From Actinomycetota bacterium (GTDB lineage: Bacteria; Actinomycetota; Thermoleophilia; Solirubrobacterales; JACPNS01), in assembly GCA_016213645.1 (NCBI GenBank), contig JACQZY010000009.1, forward strand, positions 1-42,108: a stretch of 42,108 bases of DNA. The letters run 5' to 3'. The position numbers and the translations under genes are program-made. The notes under the pieces are model-generated. The model was not told the DNA's origin, made no database searches, and saw only the letters and a program-made list of their open reading frames with translations. Shown here in pieces: positions 25,126-32,820 of the stretch; within the stretch, counting starts at the first letter, position 1, and every line of letters starts with the position of its first letter.

Positions 25126-25947
25126 TCAAGCGCTTGTCGACGGCTCGAAAGCGCGTCCCAGCCCGTAGGGCACCTTCCACGCGGGGCCGATCCGCGCCGC
25201 TGGCAACGCCTCGAGCGTCAGCGCGCCTGCGATCCGCTCCGCCAGCCAAAGGTCGTAGATCCAAAAGCCCGGCGCGGTGATCGCACCGCGGTGGACGACG
25301 ATCCCGTCAGCGCCGCCGTGAACGCGCAAGTCCTGCCAGACGACCTCATCTTGAGAAAGCGACGCGAGCGCACCCGCAATCGAAAGGTCGGAGTCGGCCG
25401 TCGCGGTCGGGCGACCATCGCGCACTTCCAGGTCAAATACGGGCGCCGCAACGCGCAACACCGTGATCTGGCGTACGTGCCTGTTGGTGCCCATCATCGT
25501 GCCGCCCTCGAGCTTCTCGTCCGGACCGACGCGAATGAACACCTGGCCGCATGGCCGCTCTCCCCAGTAGACGTGCGGCTCAAGCACGACCGTCGCGTAC
25601 GAGATCTTCGACTTCAGCCCAAGCATCGTCCCGGCCCAGCCTTCGTCATGTGGCTGCCCTCCGCCGGGTCCGTGGTCCTCGGGCTTGATCGCCATCGCCT
25701 TGAGCAGCGCATCCGTGCTGTATGGAGCGCAGTCGTCGATCTCAGTGGCCGAGCCGAGCCGTGTATCGGCCGACTGCCTGCCGCGGCGCTGCTGCCGTTG
25801 CGCCGCCCCCGACCTCTTGCGGCTGCGCAGTGCCGGAATCAGCACCGCCACCACGATCACCGCAGGCACCAAAAACACGACCACCGGCAACCAAGTTGGC
25901 GCCGGTTCGTTGTAGCCACCCACGGCTTGCAGCAATCCGATCAGCAT
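25126..25947 (-). CDS. Membrane-anchored protein of unknown function
   Basis: 273 residues, family not recognised. After a short N-terminal stretch (MLIGLLQAVGGYNEPAPTW) a single membrane helix (about 19-42) is followed by a very basic segment (RSRKRSGAAQRQQRRGRQ), so the large C-terminal part should be cytoplasmic by the positive-inside rule. That part (about 70-265) looks globular and mixed alpha/beta, with two Cys and several Trp. ATG 25947 is preceded by TAGGG at a suitable distance. The frame continues 106 codons upstream, but that stretch is antisense to the start of dtd and has poor composition. The gene converges on the acetolactate-synthase-like gene. Confidence 0.7.
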   Translation of the reverse strand: MLIGLLQAVGGYNEPAPTWLPVVVFLVPAVIVVAVLIPALRSRKRSGAAQRQQRRGRQSADTRLGSATEIDDCAPYSTDALLKAMAIKPEDHGPGGGQPHDEGWAGTMLGLKSKISYATVVLEPHVYWGERPCGQVFIRVGPDEKLEGGTMMGTNRHVRQITVLRVAAPVFDLEVRDGRPTATADSDLSIAGALASLSQDEVVWQDLRVHGGADGIVVHRGAITAPGFWIYDLWLAERIAGALTLEALPAARIGPAWKVPYGLGRAFEPSTSA

Positions 25948-26048
25948 CGCGGCCACCCTATCGCCCCCGCCCTCGCCGCAAACGTGAGAAGACGTAGATA
26001 TAGGCGGAATCTGGCTTGGTTGACGCATCGGTGATCGGCATCGCGGTG

Positions 26049-26077
26049 TTGACGGGTGCGGGGCGGTGGGGTAGGTT
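26049..26077 (+). promoter_or_regulatory. Sigma70-type promoter of dtd, leaderless
   Basis: -35 TTGACG (26049-26054), a 17-bp spacer and -10 TAGGTT (26072-26077). The -10 ends six bases before the dtd ATG at 26084, so transcription should begin at or next to the start codon. Confidence 0.6.
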
Positions 26078-26083
26078 TTGGCG

Positions 26084-26503
26084 ATGCGGGCGGTGGTGCA
26101 GCGGGTGAAGCGGGCGTCGGTCAGTGTGGGCGGGGAGCCTGTGGCGTGGATCGGGTCCGGCATGCTGGTGCTTGTGGGCATCACGCACGACGACGACGAG
26201 GCCACGGCGGCGAAGCTCGCCGAGAAGCTGCTGGCGTTGCGCATCTTTCCCGATGGCGAAGGCAAGATGGACGAGCCGTTGGGCCCAGATCGTCAGATCC
26301 TCTGTGTCAGCCAGTTCACGCTCTACGGCGACGCGCGCAAGGGCACGCGGCCGTCGTATGTGGCCGCGGCGCCGCCGGAACACGCGGAGCCGCTGTATGA
26401 AATGGTCTGCGCCCGACTCGGCGCCCAGCGGGGTGTGTTCGGCGCGATGATGGACGTGGAACTGGTCAACGACGGGCCGGTCACGCTGGTCATCGAGGTG
26501 TGA
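26084..26503 (+). CDS. dtd: D-aminoacyl-tRNA deacylase
   Basis: 139 residues. Removes D-amino acids (and glycine from tRNA-Ala) mischarged onto tRNAs. The two active-site blocks are intact: SQFTLYGD (residues 75-82) and the C-terminal [11 protein letters not shown]. The protein starts with the family sequence [18 protein letters not shown]. It is slightly shorter than many homologs before the NDGPVT block. ATG 26084 is preferred over TTG 26078 because the promoter lies six bases before it. A 26-bp part of this gene around SQFTLYGD is repeated with one mismatch at 27509-27534. Confidence 0.95.
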   Translation: MRAVVQRVKRASVSVGGEPVAWIGSGMLVLVGITHDDDEATAAKLAEKLLALRIFPDGEGKMDEPLGPDRQILCVSQFTLYGDARKGTRPSYVAAAPPEHAEPLYEMVCARLGAQRGVFGAMMDVELVNDGPVTLVIEV

Positions 26504-26609
26504 CCTTTGTCATCGGTCTGACCTCAGTCGCGCCGATCCAGTCGCCGGCCGGGCGCGAGATTGGTGCCAAATCGTCACACGTTTGTCATCGATTCGTTGC
26601 AGACGCGTC

Positions 26610-26638
26610 TTGAAACGCAACACGAATTCCGGTATACT
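26610..26638 (+). promoter_or_regulatory. Consensus-like promoter of the VapBC operon, leaderless
   Basis: -35 TTGAAA (26610-26615), exactly 17 bp, -10 TATACT (26633-26638), then six bases to the antitoxin ATG at 26645. The expected transcription start is the A of the ATG. No ribosome binding site is present. Confidence 0.75.
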
Positions 26639-26644
26639 TTACTT

Positions 26645-26971
26645 ATGGCACAAAAAGTAAAGCAAGCGCGCGGAGTCCGCCCGTCGGCACGCAGCCGTTC
26701 GAACGCCAAACCGGCACGCGTACGCGAACCCGGCGTCGGCACGATTTCGTCCAAGAATCAGTTGACGATTCCGGTTGCGGCTTTGCGCCGCGCGAACCTT
26801 GCCTCGGGTGACCGGGTCGGGATCGACGTGGATTCGTTGGGGCATATACGGATCTCGCCGGAAGACGAGTCTCCCGAGGATGTCGTGCGCCGATTGGCGG
26901 AAGGCGCCTTCCCCGAGGCATATCCTGAGGATGCTCGCGAGCCCGAAACAGAATGGCCCGTTCGCTGGTGA
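26645..26971 (+). CDS. AbrB/SpoVT-type antitoxin (VapB-like)
   Basis: 108 residues. A basic N-terminal arm (about 1-33) precedes a swapped-hairpin AbrB/MazE/SpoVT DNA-binding domain (about 35-75: GVGTISSKNQLTIPVAALRRANLASGDRVGIDV). The C-terminal acidic tail with Pro-Glu-Asp and a final EWPVRW probably wraps the toxin. Such antitoxins repress their own promoter together with the toxin. The strong promoter six bases upstream fixes the ATG and implies leaderless translation. The toxin gene overlaps its 3' end. Confidence 0.88.
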   Translation: MAQKVKQARGVRPSARSRSNAKPARVREPGVGTISSKNQLTIPVAALRRANLASGDRVGIDVDSLGHIRISPEDESPEDVVRRLAEGAFPEAYPEDAREPETEWPVRW

Positions 26972-27591
26972 GTTCCACGGTGCTTGACGCCGGTGTGTTG
27001 ATCGGCTTCGTAAAAAGCGACGATTCGCACCATCGGGATGCAGTGGAAGCTCTCGCGAAGATCGCCGCCGCCGGTGAGGAAATGGTGCTTTGCGCGGTGA
27101 CGTTCGCCGAGTTGATGGCGGGCGCATATCGCCGTGGGCCGAAATCCGTTCGCCACGTGCTGCAAGTCGTAGACACCCTGCCGCGGCTTCGAATCGTGCC
27201 CGCCGATCGGCGGGTGTCCACATATGCCGCGCGTATCCGGGCCCGATCGCGCCGATTGGGTTTGGCCGACGCATTCGTGGTGGCCACGGCCGCGGCGGAA
27301 AAGGCGGATCGCATCCTTACCACCGATCACGGATTCGACGACGTGCCGCAGGCCGTCAGACTCGCCGATTTCGCACACGCCCGACGTCGCCAAATACCAG
27401 GCAAAGAGCGAAAATGCGGCCGCATAATTCCTTGGCGGAAGCGCCTATCGTCGATGCACCCGATCGCATGTGCCGGCGCTTTTCGTTGTAGTCACCCGCC
27501 GACCGCAGCAGCCAATTCACGCTCTACGGCGACGGACGTGTGGCGGGTGCTCACTAATTCACAACCTGACCAATCGCGTGCTTTGTTTTAG
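26953..27591 (+). CDS. PIN-domain ribonuclease toxin (VapC-like) with long 3' extension
   Basis: 212 residues from ATG 26953. A GTG at 26968 forming GTGA with the antitoxin stop is an equally good, coupled start. The PIN domain takes up about residues 8-145 and keeps four acidic residues: Asp in VLDAGVLI, Glu in TFAELMAG, Asp in GLADAFVVATA and Asp in ILTTDHGFDD. VapC toxins usually cleave tRNA or rRNA. PIN proteins normally end near here (about 130-145 residues). The last 65-70 residues (from about 27390) are basic, lack family similarity and contain a copied piece of dtd in another frame, so the normal stop may have been lost. Confidence 0.85.
   Translation: MARSLVSSTVLDAGVLIGFVKSDDSHHRDAVEALAKIAAAGEEMVLCAVTFAELMAGAYRRGPKSVRHVLQVVDTLPRLRIVPADRRVSTYAARIRARSRRLGLADAFVVATAAAEKADRILTTDHGFDDVPQAVRLADFAHARRRQIPGKERKCGRIIPWRKRLSSMHPIACAGAFRCSHPPTAAANSRSTATDVWRVLTNSQPDQSRALF
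27509..27534 (+). repeat. 26-bp copy of part of dtd
   Basis: Bases 27509-27534 match 26308-26333 inside dtd at 25 of 26 positions (CAGCCA followed by A or G, then TTCACGCTCTACGGCGACG). In dtd this codes SQFTLYGD. Here it lies in the toxin 3' extension in a different reading frame, so it is a sequence relic rather than a conserved motif. Confidence 0.8.
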
Positions 27592-27681
27592 GTTCGAAAT
27601 GTTCCAGGCCAAGACAACGAACGTCGGACGAAGTGAATTGCGACACGGCCACAAGAGGTGGGACAAATAGAGCGAATCTTT

Positions 27682-27712
27682 TTGTCACCTATTGCAGTGA
27701 AACCATTAGTAT
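27682..27712 (+). promoter_or_regulatory. Possible promoter of the Ig-like secreted protein
   Basis: TTGTCA (27682-27687) and TAGTAT (27707-27712) are separated by 19 bp, longer than ideal. The region from 27592 to 27814 is AT-richer than the genes around it and otherwise shows no gene. Confidence 0.3.
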
Positions 27713-27814
27713 GAATTTCCGTGTGGTGGATTAGGCCGCCACCGACTCGGTGTCCGACTAGGAGTTGTCCGGTCGGCCACGCTCTAACCAGGGCGATTTA
27801 CAGGGGGATCAACC

Positions 27815-29818
27815 ATGCGTCTCAATTCATTCGCATTCGCGCGCATTGTTCCGCGAATGCTCACTCTTTCATTTGCCGTCGCGTTCGCATTCGCGGTATT
27901 GCTGATGTTGTCGGTAGTGCCGCGCGCCGAAGCGACCTTAGGCACAACCACGATCACATCCGGCCCGACCAGCGGTTGGACCAACGATCCGGATCCCACG
28001 TTCAGCTTCAAAGCCAGCATCTCCGGAGCGAGCTTTCGATGCAGCATCGATGGCGTCGCGTTCACCGCTTGCACCTCCCCGTTCACGACGCCGGTGCTCA
28101 CGCAGGGCGCCCACACATTCCGTGTCAAAGCGATCGTATTGACCTCATACGAGACGACCACCGCGACGGCATCGTTCAAAGTCGACTCGATCCCACCGAC
28201 GGTCAAGATCACGGCTCCGGTCAACAACACAGTGACCTCGGCGTCATCCACGACGCTTAAGTTCACGGCCGGCGACTCCTCGGGCGTTGCTCCCAAGTGC
28301 GACAAGACGAACGGCTCCACAGTGTGGCTCGCGCTCGGAATCAACACGATCAAAGTGACCTGTACCGATTCCGCCGGCAACAAGAGCAGCGATACGGCGA
28401 CCGTCAAGAGGGTCAAGCCAGACACGACACCGCCGGTAGTTTCGATTACGGAACCCACGAACGGCAGCGTCACCTCGGCACCGACGACTGTTCTTCGCTT
28501 CACCGCGACAGACAACTCGGGCGTCGCGCCGACCTGCGATAAAGCCGATGGCACGACTGTCGCGTTAAATCTTGGTCAAAACGTGATCAGCGTCACCTGT
28601 AACGACCAGCTCAACAACACCGCGACCAGCTCGGTGACGGTCACTCGCGAAGACGTCACCCCGCCGGCAGTCGACATCACCGAACCGGCAGACGGCAGCT
28701 CTACAGGCGATGCCGCCGCCACGCTGCACTTCACCGTGACCGACGACTCAGGCGCGACACCGTCCTGTGACCAAACCGACGGCGCTTCAGTGTCGCTGAG
28801 CCTTGGCTCAAACACGATCACCGTCACGTGCACAGACTCCGCCGGCAACAGTGGCAGCGACACCGTTTCGCTCACGCGAGTGGACGTCACCCCGCCGACA
28901 GTCGACATCACCGCCCCAATAGACGGCAGCTCCACCCCCAGTTCATCCACCACGCTGCACTTCACCGCGACCGACGACTCAGGCGCGACACCGTCCTGTG
29001 ACCAAACCGACGGCGCTTCAGTGTCGCTGAGCCTTGGCTCAAACACGATCAGCGTCTCATGCACAGACGCCGCCGGCAATAGCGGTAGCGACAGCGTTTC
29101 AGTCACGCGACTCAGTCCGCCAGACACGACGATGAGCGGTCCGACCGGACCGACCAACGATTCGACACCGACATACGCGCTGTCCTCGGATGTGGCCGGC
29201 GCGACGTTCGCGTGCTCGGTTGATAGCGGATCGTATTTGTCCACCGGCGCCAGTTTCACGACGACGACATTGTCGGCCGGTTCGCACACGATTCGCTGTC
29301 GCGCAACGGCAAACGGGCTGACCGACGCAAGTCCGGCGTCAGCGACCGTTCTGGTCGACACGCTCGCGCCGACGCTTTCGCTGAACTGTGCCGCGAACCC
29401 CGACAGCACTATTGGATGCACTTTCACGGGCACCGACCCGTCGACCGTGATTCCGGGCACGCCGCCCGGAACCTGCATCTCGATCTATCCGAACCCGTGC
29501 TGCCCGCCGGGCGCCGTCTGCATCATGGGCGGTGAAGTCTGCCCGCCTGGCATGACCTGCTCCGGCAGTCCGACCTGCATTTACTACATCACTCCCACAG
29601 GCCCGGCCTACCAGTGCACATACCCGGGGACACCGACGATCACGATCCCGGGCAGCGGAATAGACCACTACGAGTGCTCGGTCGACTCCGGACCATTTAC
29701 GGCATGCACGTCGCCTTATACGACGGCAGTATTGCCAACGGGCACACATACGATTCAGGTGCGGGTGTTTGACAAGGCTGGCAACACCTTCACTTCAGCG
29801 TCAACCCAGACTCTCTGA
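27815..29818 (+). CDS. Secreted protein with tandem Ig-like (HYR/Big-type) repeats
   Basis: 667 residues with AGGGGG before the ATG. A signal peptide (about 1-41, cleavage near AEA) is followed by an Ig-like module, four tandem repeats of about 77 residues (roughly 126-435), each starting TPPxVxITxPxxGS and containing two cysteines in xCDxxxG and VxCxD, then two further modules. The paired cysteines suggest one disulfide per repeat. A Cys/Pro-rich insert (about residues 550-590) separates the last two modules. No LPxTG, lipobox or C-terminal membrane helix is seen, so the protein may be released or bound non-covalently. The likely role is adhesion or surface structure. Repeats 3 and 4 share 83 identical bases. 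Confidence 0.88.
   Translation: MRLNSFAFARIVPRMLTLSFAVAFAFAVLLMLSVVPRAEATLGTTTITSGPTSGWTNDPDPTFSFKASISGASFRCSIDGVAFTACTSPFTTPVLTQGAHTFRVKAIVLTSYETTTATASFKVDSIPPTVKITAPVNNTVTSASSTTLKFTAGDSSGVAPKCDKTNGSTVWLALGINTIKVTCTDSAGNKSSDTATVKRVKPDTTPPVVSITEPTNGSVTSAPTTVLRFTATDNSGVAPTCDKADGTTVALNLGQNVISVTCNDQLNNTATSSVTVTREDVTPPAVDITEPADGSSTGDAAATLHFTVTDDSGATPSCDQTDGASVSLSLGSNTITVTCTDSAGNSGSDTVSLTRVDVTPPTVDITAPIDGSSTPSSSTTLHFTATDDSGATPSCDQTDGASVSLSLGSNTISVSCTDAAGNSGSDSVSVTRLSPPDTTMSGPTGPTNDSTPTYALSSDVAGATFACSVDSGSYLSTGASFTTTTLSAGSHTIRCRATANGLTDASPASATVLVDTLAPTLSLNCAANPDSTIGCTFTGTDPSTVIPGTPPGTCISIYPNPCCPPGAVCIMGGEVCPPGMTCSGSPTCIYYITPTGPAYQCTYPGTPTITIPGSGIDHYECSVDSGPFTACTSPYTTAVLPTGTHTIQVRVFDKAGNTFTSASTQTL
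28738..29051 (+). repeat. Recently duplicated 231-bp Ig-like repeat unit
   Basis: Bases 28738-28820 and 28969-29051 are identical over 83 bp and offset by exactly 231 bp (77 codons). Similarity continues on both sides with scattered changes. The identity includes silent positions, so the copy is recent or kept alike by gene conversion. Confidence 0.85.
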
Positions 29819-29835
29819 ATTAAGCGGACTCAACT

Positions 29836-29869
29836 TGCGGCCACGTCCGGGTCCCCGGGCGTGGCCGCA
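29836..29869 (+). terminator. Strong GC-rich terminator hairpin
   Basis: TGCGGCCACG (29836-29845) pairs perfectly with CGTGGCCGCA (29860-29869), and the loop itself holds CCGGG/CCCGG. It starts 17 bp after the stop of the Ig-like protein. A T-tract is missing, as is common in high-GC actinobacteria. The rest of the 345-bp gap up to 30163 holds the promoter and palindromes of the menaquinone operon and no gene. Confidence 0.75.
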
Positions 29870-30010
29870 TTGCGTTACCGAAGGCATGAGAAGTCGACGG
29901 TGTTGAAGCGGTCCGGTAGAGGAACCCGGACAGCGTCTCGTGAACCGGGAGAGCGCCCGGTACGTCACCTTCGTCGCCTCGATTTGGTACGGCGTTACCC
30001 GAAAAAACCA

Positions 30011-30040
30011 TTGCCTTTTTTACAGTCATGATGGTACAAT
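30011..30040 (+). promoter_or_regulatory. Promoter of the menaquinone operon
   Basis: -35 TTGCCT (30011-30016), an 18-bp spacer and -10 TACAAT (30035-30040). The predicted start near 30047 gives a leader of about 117 bases before the first gene, with AAGGAG just before its ATG. Confidence 0.6.
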
Positions 30041-30049
30041 TACACCATC
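30030..30049. promoter_or_regulatory. Palindrome overlapping the menaquinone promoter
   Basis: GATGGT-N8-ACCATC (30030-30049) covers the -10 box and the expected transcription start. Binding here would block initiation, so it is a candidate repressor operator. Confidence 0.45.
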
Positions 30050-30097
30050 GCCCGCGCCCCCGGCGGGATCGCAGCCCGATCGCCCCACGCCTGGTTG

Positions 30098-30113
30098 CGC
30101 TTGACGTCAAGCG
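30098..30113. promoter_or_regulatory. 16-bp perfect palindrome in the menaquinone leader
   Basis: CGCTTGACGTCAAGCG is a perfect inverted repeat 50 bp before the first start codon, followed by a second GACGTC at 30112-30119. It could be an operator on DNA or a short stem in the leader RNA. Confidence 0.45.
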
Positions 30114-30163
30114 ACGTCGTGTGGTTCTTGGAATAGCGATAGATCGGACTTGAAGGAGACAGC

Positions 30164-31480
30164 ATGAACAGCCACTCAGCCGGTTTGGCGACGGATCACG
30201 ACTCGGCCACGGATACGCCGGCGACTGCCTCGACTTTCACCGCGACCGCCGCCAGCGGCCCGATCGATCGCGCACTCGCGGGCGAGCGGCTCGACCGCGA
30301 CGACATTCTTGAGCTTTACCGGCTGCCCGCAGAAGAAGTGCGCGCTGCCGCGCACCAGATGCGGCTGCGCAAGGTTGACCGGCCGCTGGTGACCTACTCG
30401 CTGTACGGCAACATCGACTACACGAACGTCTGCTCCGTGGGCTGCAAGTTCTGCTGTTACTTCCGCGGTCCGCAGGCCGACGACGCCTACGTCCTCACCT
30501 ACGACGAGATAGCGCGCGAGATCGAGGCGCTGCGCGAAGAGGGCGTGGACAACATCCTGCTGATGGGCGGCATCAACCCAGAGCTGCCGTTCGACTGGTA
30601 CGTAGAGATGCTCAAGACGATCAAGTCCGTGCATCCGAAAATGTGGATCGACTCCTTCAGCCCAGAGGAGATCATCGGTCTGGAACGCCTGACCGGTCGC
30701 ACGGCGGCCGACCTGATGACCGAGCTCAAAGCGGCCGGCATGGACGCGCTGCCAGGTGTCTCGGCCGAGATTCTGGTCGACGAAATCCGCCACGCGGTCG
30801 CGCCAAACCGCATCAGCTCTGCCGACTGGTTTCGGATCGTCGAGGCGGCGTTTGATGTGGGGCTTGAGGTGCCGTGCGTGAGCATGGTCTTCGGCATGGG
30901 CGAGACGAACGAGCACCGCGCCGATCACATGCTCGCGTTGCGCGATTTGCAGGACCGCATGCTGGCCAAGCACGGCCGCGGCGTGCAGACCTTCGAGGTT
31001 TGGCCGATGCGCCTGCAGCATTCGCGCCTGCGCGACAGCGCTCCGACCAGCGACCCGGACGAGATCGCCTACGACTATCTGCACCACCTGGCGGTCGGCC
31101 GTCTGGTGATGGACAACATCGACAACCACCGTACGGTCTGGCGCACGATGGGCTTCGGCATCGCGGGGCAGGGCCTGCTTTCGGGCGCGGACGAGTGTTC
31201 GGGCACCGGCACGATCAACGCGATCGTCGCCGTCACCGACCTCGACGGTCGCGTGATCGACGACGGCCCCGGCGCCAAAGAGGACATCCTCTCCGACATT
31301 CACCAGTGCATTCGCGACGCGGGCTTCACGCCGGCGCGGCGCGGGCCGGACTGGGAGATCCTGTACCTCGATACGCATGACGGGCCTTCGGTGTATGACC
31401 CTGCGGCCGTCGCGGCGGGTGAGTCGAACGGCGCGGCGTCATCGATCGCCACCGACCGAAACCCGGCGAGCGTTTCATGA
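30164..31480 (+). CDS. Radical SAM enzyme related to MqnC/MqnE/CofH, function unknown
   Basis: 438 residues heading the menaquinone operon. The radical SAM motif CxxxCxxC is C90-x3-C94-x2-C97, followed directly by a fourth Cys (C98) in KFCCYFR. NIDYTNVCSVGC resembles the NINYTNVC of MqnC, and DALPGVSAEILVDEIR resembles DSLPGAGAEILVDRVR. However, the substrate-side motifs differ: GGGAEI or GAGAEI becomes GVSAEI, the TTGTMMMG segment becomes VPCVSMVFG, and the GGHHPDL segment becomes GGINPEL. It is therefore a third member beside genuine mqnE and mqnC. Tight coupling (its TGA overlaps the mqnE ATG as ATGA) implies a role in menaquinone or a linked cofactor pathway. The first 35 residues are Ser/Thr/Ala-rich and probably disordered. 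AAGGAG precedes the ATG. Confidence 0.85.
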   Translation: MNSHSAGLATDHDSATDTPATASTFTATAASGPIDRALAGERLDRDDILELYRLPAEEVRAAAHQMRLRKVDRPLVTYSLYGNIDYTNVCSVGCKFCCYFRGPQADDAYVLTYDEIAREIEALREEGVDNILLMGGINPELPFDWYVEMLKTIKSVHPKMWIDSFSPEEIIGLERLTGRTAADLMTELKAAGMDALPGVSAEILVDEIRHAVAPNRISSADWFRIVEAAFDVGLEVPCVSMVFGMGETNEHRADHMLALRDLQDRMLAKHGRGVQTFEVWPMRLQHSRLRDSAPTSDPDEIAYDYLHHLAVGRLVMDNIDNHRTVWRTMGFGIAGQGLLSGADECSGTGTINAIVAVTDLDGRVIDDGPGAKEDILSDIHQCIRDAGFTPARRGPDWEILYLDTHDGPSVYDPAAVAAGESNGAASSIATDRNPASVS

Positions 31481-32820
31481 CTTTGCAGGCCGGCACCCCG
31501 GCCGCCACGACCGATCAGGTGGAGGCGGCGGATGCGAGCGCCCAGGGCGGCGCAAACACTCTGGCCGCAAAAATCGCGAACGGCGCGCGGCTGACGCGCG
31601 CAGATGGCCTACAGCTCTACGAAAGCGTCGATCTGCTGGAGCTGGGCGAGTGGGCACGCGAGCGCGCGGCCACGCTCTCCGGCGACGGGATCTTCACAAA
31701 CGTCAACTGCCACATCAATCTGACCAACGTCTGCAAGGCCTCGTGTTCCTACTGCGGTTTCTCGCGCAAAGAGGGCGAGGCCGACGCCTACGTGCTGACG
31801 GCCGAGGCGATCGCCGATCGCGCGCGAGCCGCGCGTGCGCAGGGCGTGACGGAGTTCCACCTCGTCGGCGGGCTGCACCCGACGCTGCCGCTGAGCTACT
31901 TCCTTGACGCGTTCCGGCTGTTGGCGAGCGAGGTGCCCGACGCCTCGATCAAGGCTTTCACGGCCGTTGAGGTGGACTTTTATGCCGAGCGCGACGGCCG
32001 CGCGGTGGCCGACGTGCTGGCCGACCTCGCCGATGCCGGGGTGGTCTCGATCACCGGTGGCGGCGCCGAGATCTTCGAGCCGTCGGTGCGTCGCCGCGTC
32101 GTCGGTCACAACGTCACCTGGGAGCGCTGGGCCGCTGTGCATCGCGCCGCGCACGAGATCGGCATGCGCACCTCGGCGACGATGCTCTATGGCCACATTG
32201 AAAGCCCGGCCGACCGCGTGGACCACGTGCTCCGCTTGCGCGAGTTGCAGGATGAAACCGGTGGCTTCGACGTATTCGTTCCGCTGCGCTTTCAGCCGCA
32301 GGCGCGCCTGGCCGACCGACCCGCGCCGACCGGAGTGGAGGCGCTGCGTGTGTTCGCCGCGTCGCGGCTGCTGCTTGACAATGTGCCGCACATCAAGGTG
32401 TTCTCCGTGATGCACGGGCCGTCGCTGTCCCAGTTGGCTTTGGACTTTGGCGCCGATGACATCGAAGGCACGATCGCCGAGTACGAGATCACCGAAGACC
32501 TGACCGGGATGTCCGCGACCGCGCAGCCGTCCGAAAAACGCGACACGGCCGAGAATGACGCCGCCGAGAATGACACCTCCGGCGAGGGCTGCTTCGGTGG
32601 ACCGGCGTCCGGCGGCGCGATTGTGCCCGATGGCATGACCGCCGCGGATCTGATCCGTCGCGAATTCGCAACGCTGATCGGAGAGACCGGAAGGCGACCG
32701 TTGGAGCGCGACACGGGTTACAACGTGAGTGCGGCGACGAGTGGCGCGCCGGAGACCGCGACGACGACGCCCGCGGCCTCAGCCACCGCTGCGCCATCAG
32801 CCTCAGGGGAGGCCGCGTGA
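31477..32820 (+). CDS. mqnE: Aminodeoxyfutalosine synthase
   Basis: 447 residues. A radical SAM enzyme of the futalosine menaquinone pathway that joins the MqnA product to SAM-derived adenosine. The 4Fe-4S motif is C86-x3-C90-x2-C93 in NLTNVCKASCSYCGFSR. Strong MqnE hallmarks follow: EFHLVGGLHPTLPL, IKAFTAVEVDF, TGGGAEIFEPSVR, TMLYGHIESPADRVDH and LDFGADDIEGT. Between about residues 350 and 375 there is a hydrophilic insert with a 15-bp in-frame tandem duplication (AENDA-AENDT, 32548-32577), and the last 35 residues are Ala/Thr-rich. It starts with ATGA overlap on the upstream gene and ends with GTGA overlap on mqnA. Confidence 0.93.
   Translation: MTLQAGTPAATTDQVEAADASAQGGANTLAAKIANGARLTRADGLQLYESVDLLELGEWARERAATLSGDGIFTNVNCHINLTNVCKASCSYCGFSRKEGEADAYVLTAEAIADRARAARAQGVTEFHLVGGLHPTLPLSYFLDAFRLLASEVPDASIKAFTAVEVDFYAERDGRAVADVLADLADAGVVSITGGGAEIFEPSVRRRVVGHNVTWERWAAVHRAAHEIGMRTSATMLYGHIESPADRVDHVLRLRELQDETGGFDVFVPLRFQPQARLADRPAPTGVEALRVFAASRLLLDNVPHIKVFSVMHGPSLSQLALDFGADDIEGTIAEYEITEDLTGMSATAQPSEKRDTAENDAAENDTSGEGCFGGPASGGAIVPDGMTAADLIRREFATLIGETGRRPLERDTGYNVSAATSGAPETATTTPAASATAAPSASGEAA

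Noticed and set aside
27470..27670. 66-residue frame after the PIN toxin
   Set aside because: Overlaps the toxin extension and dtd relic, with no ribosome binding site and random-looking composition.
30176..31378. 400-residue frame opposite the first radical SAM gene
   Set aside because: Shadow of a gene with intact CxxxCxxC motif; no domains recognised.
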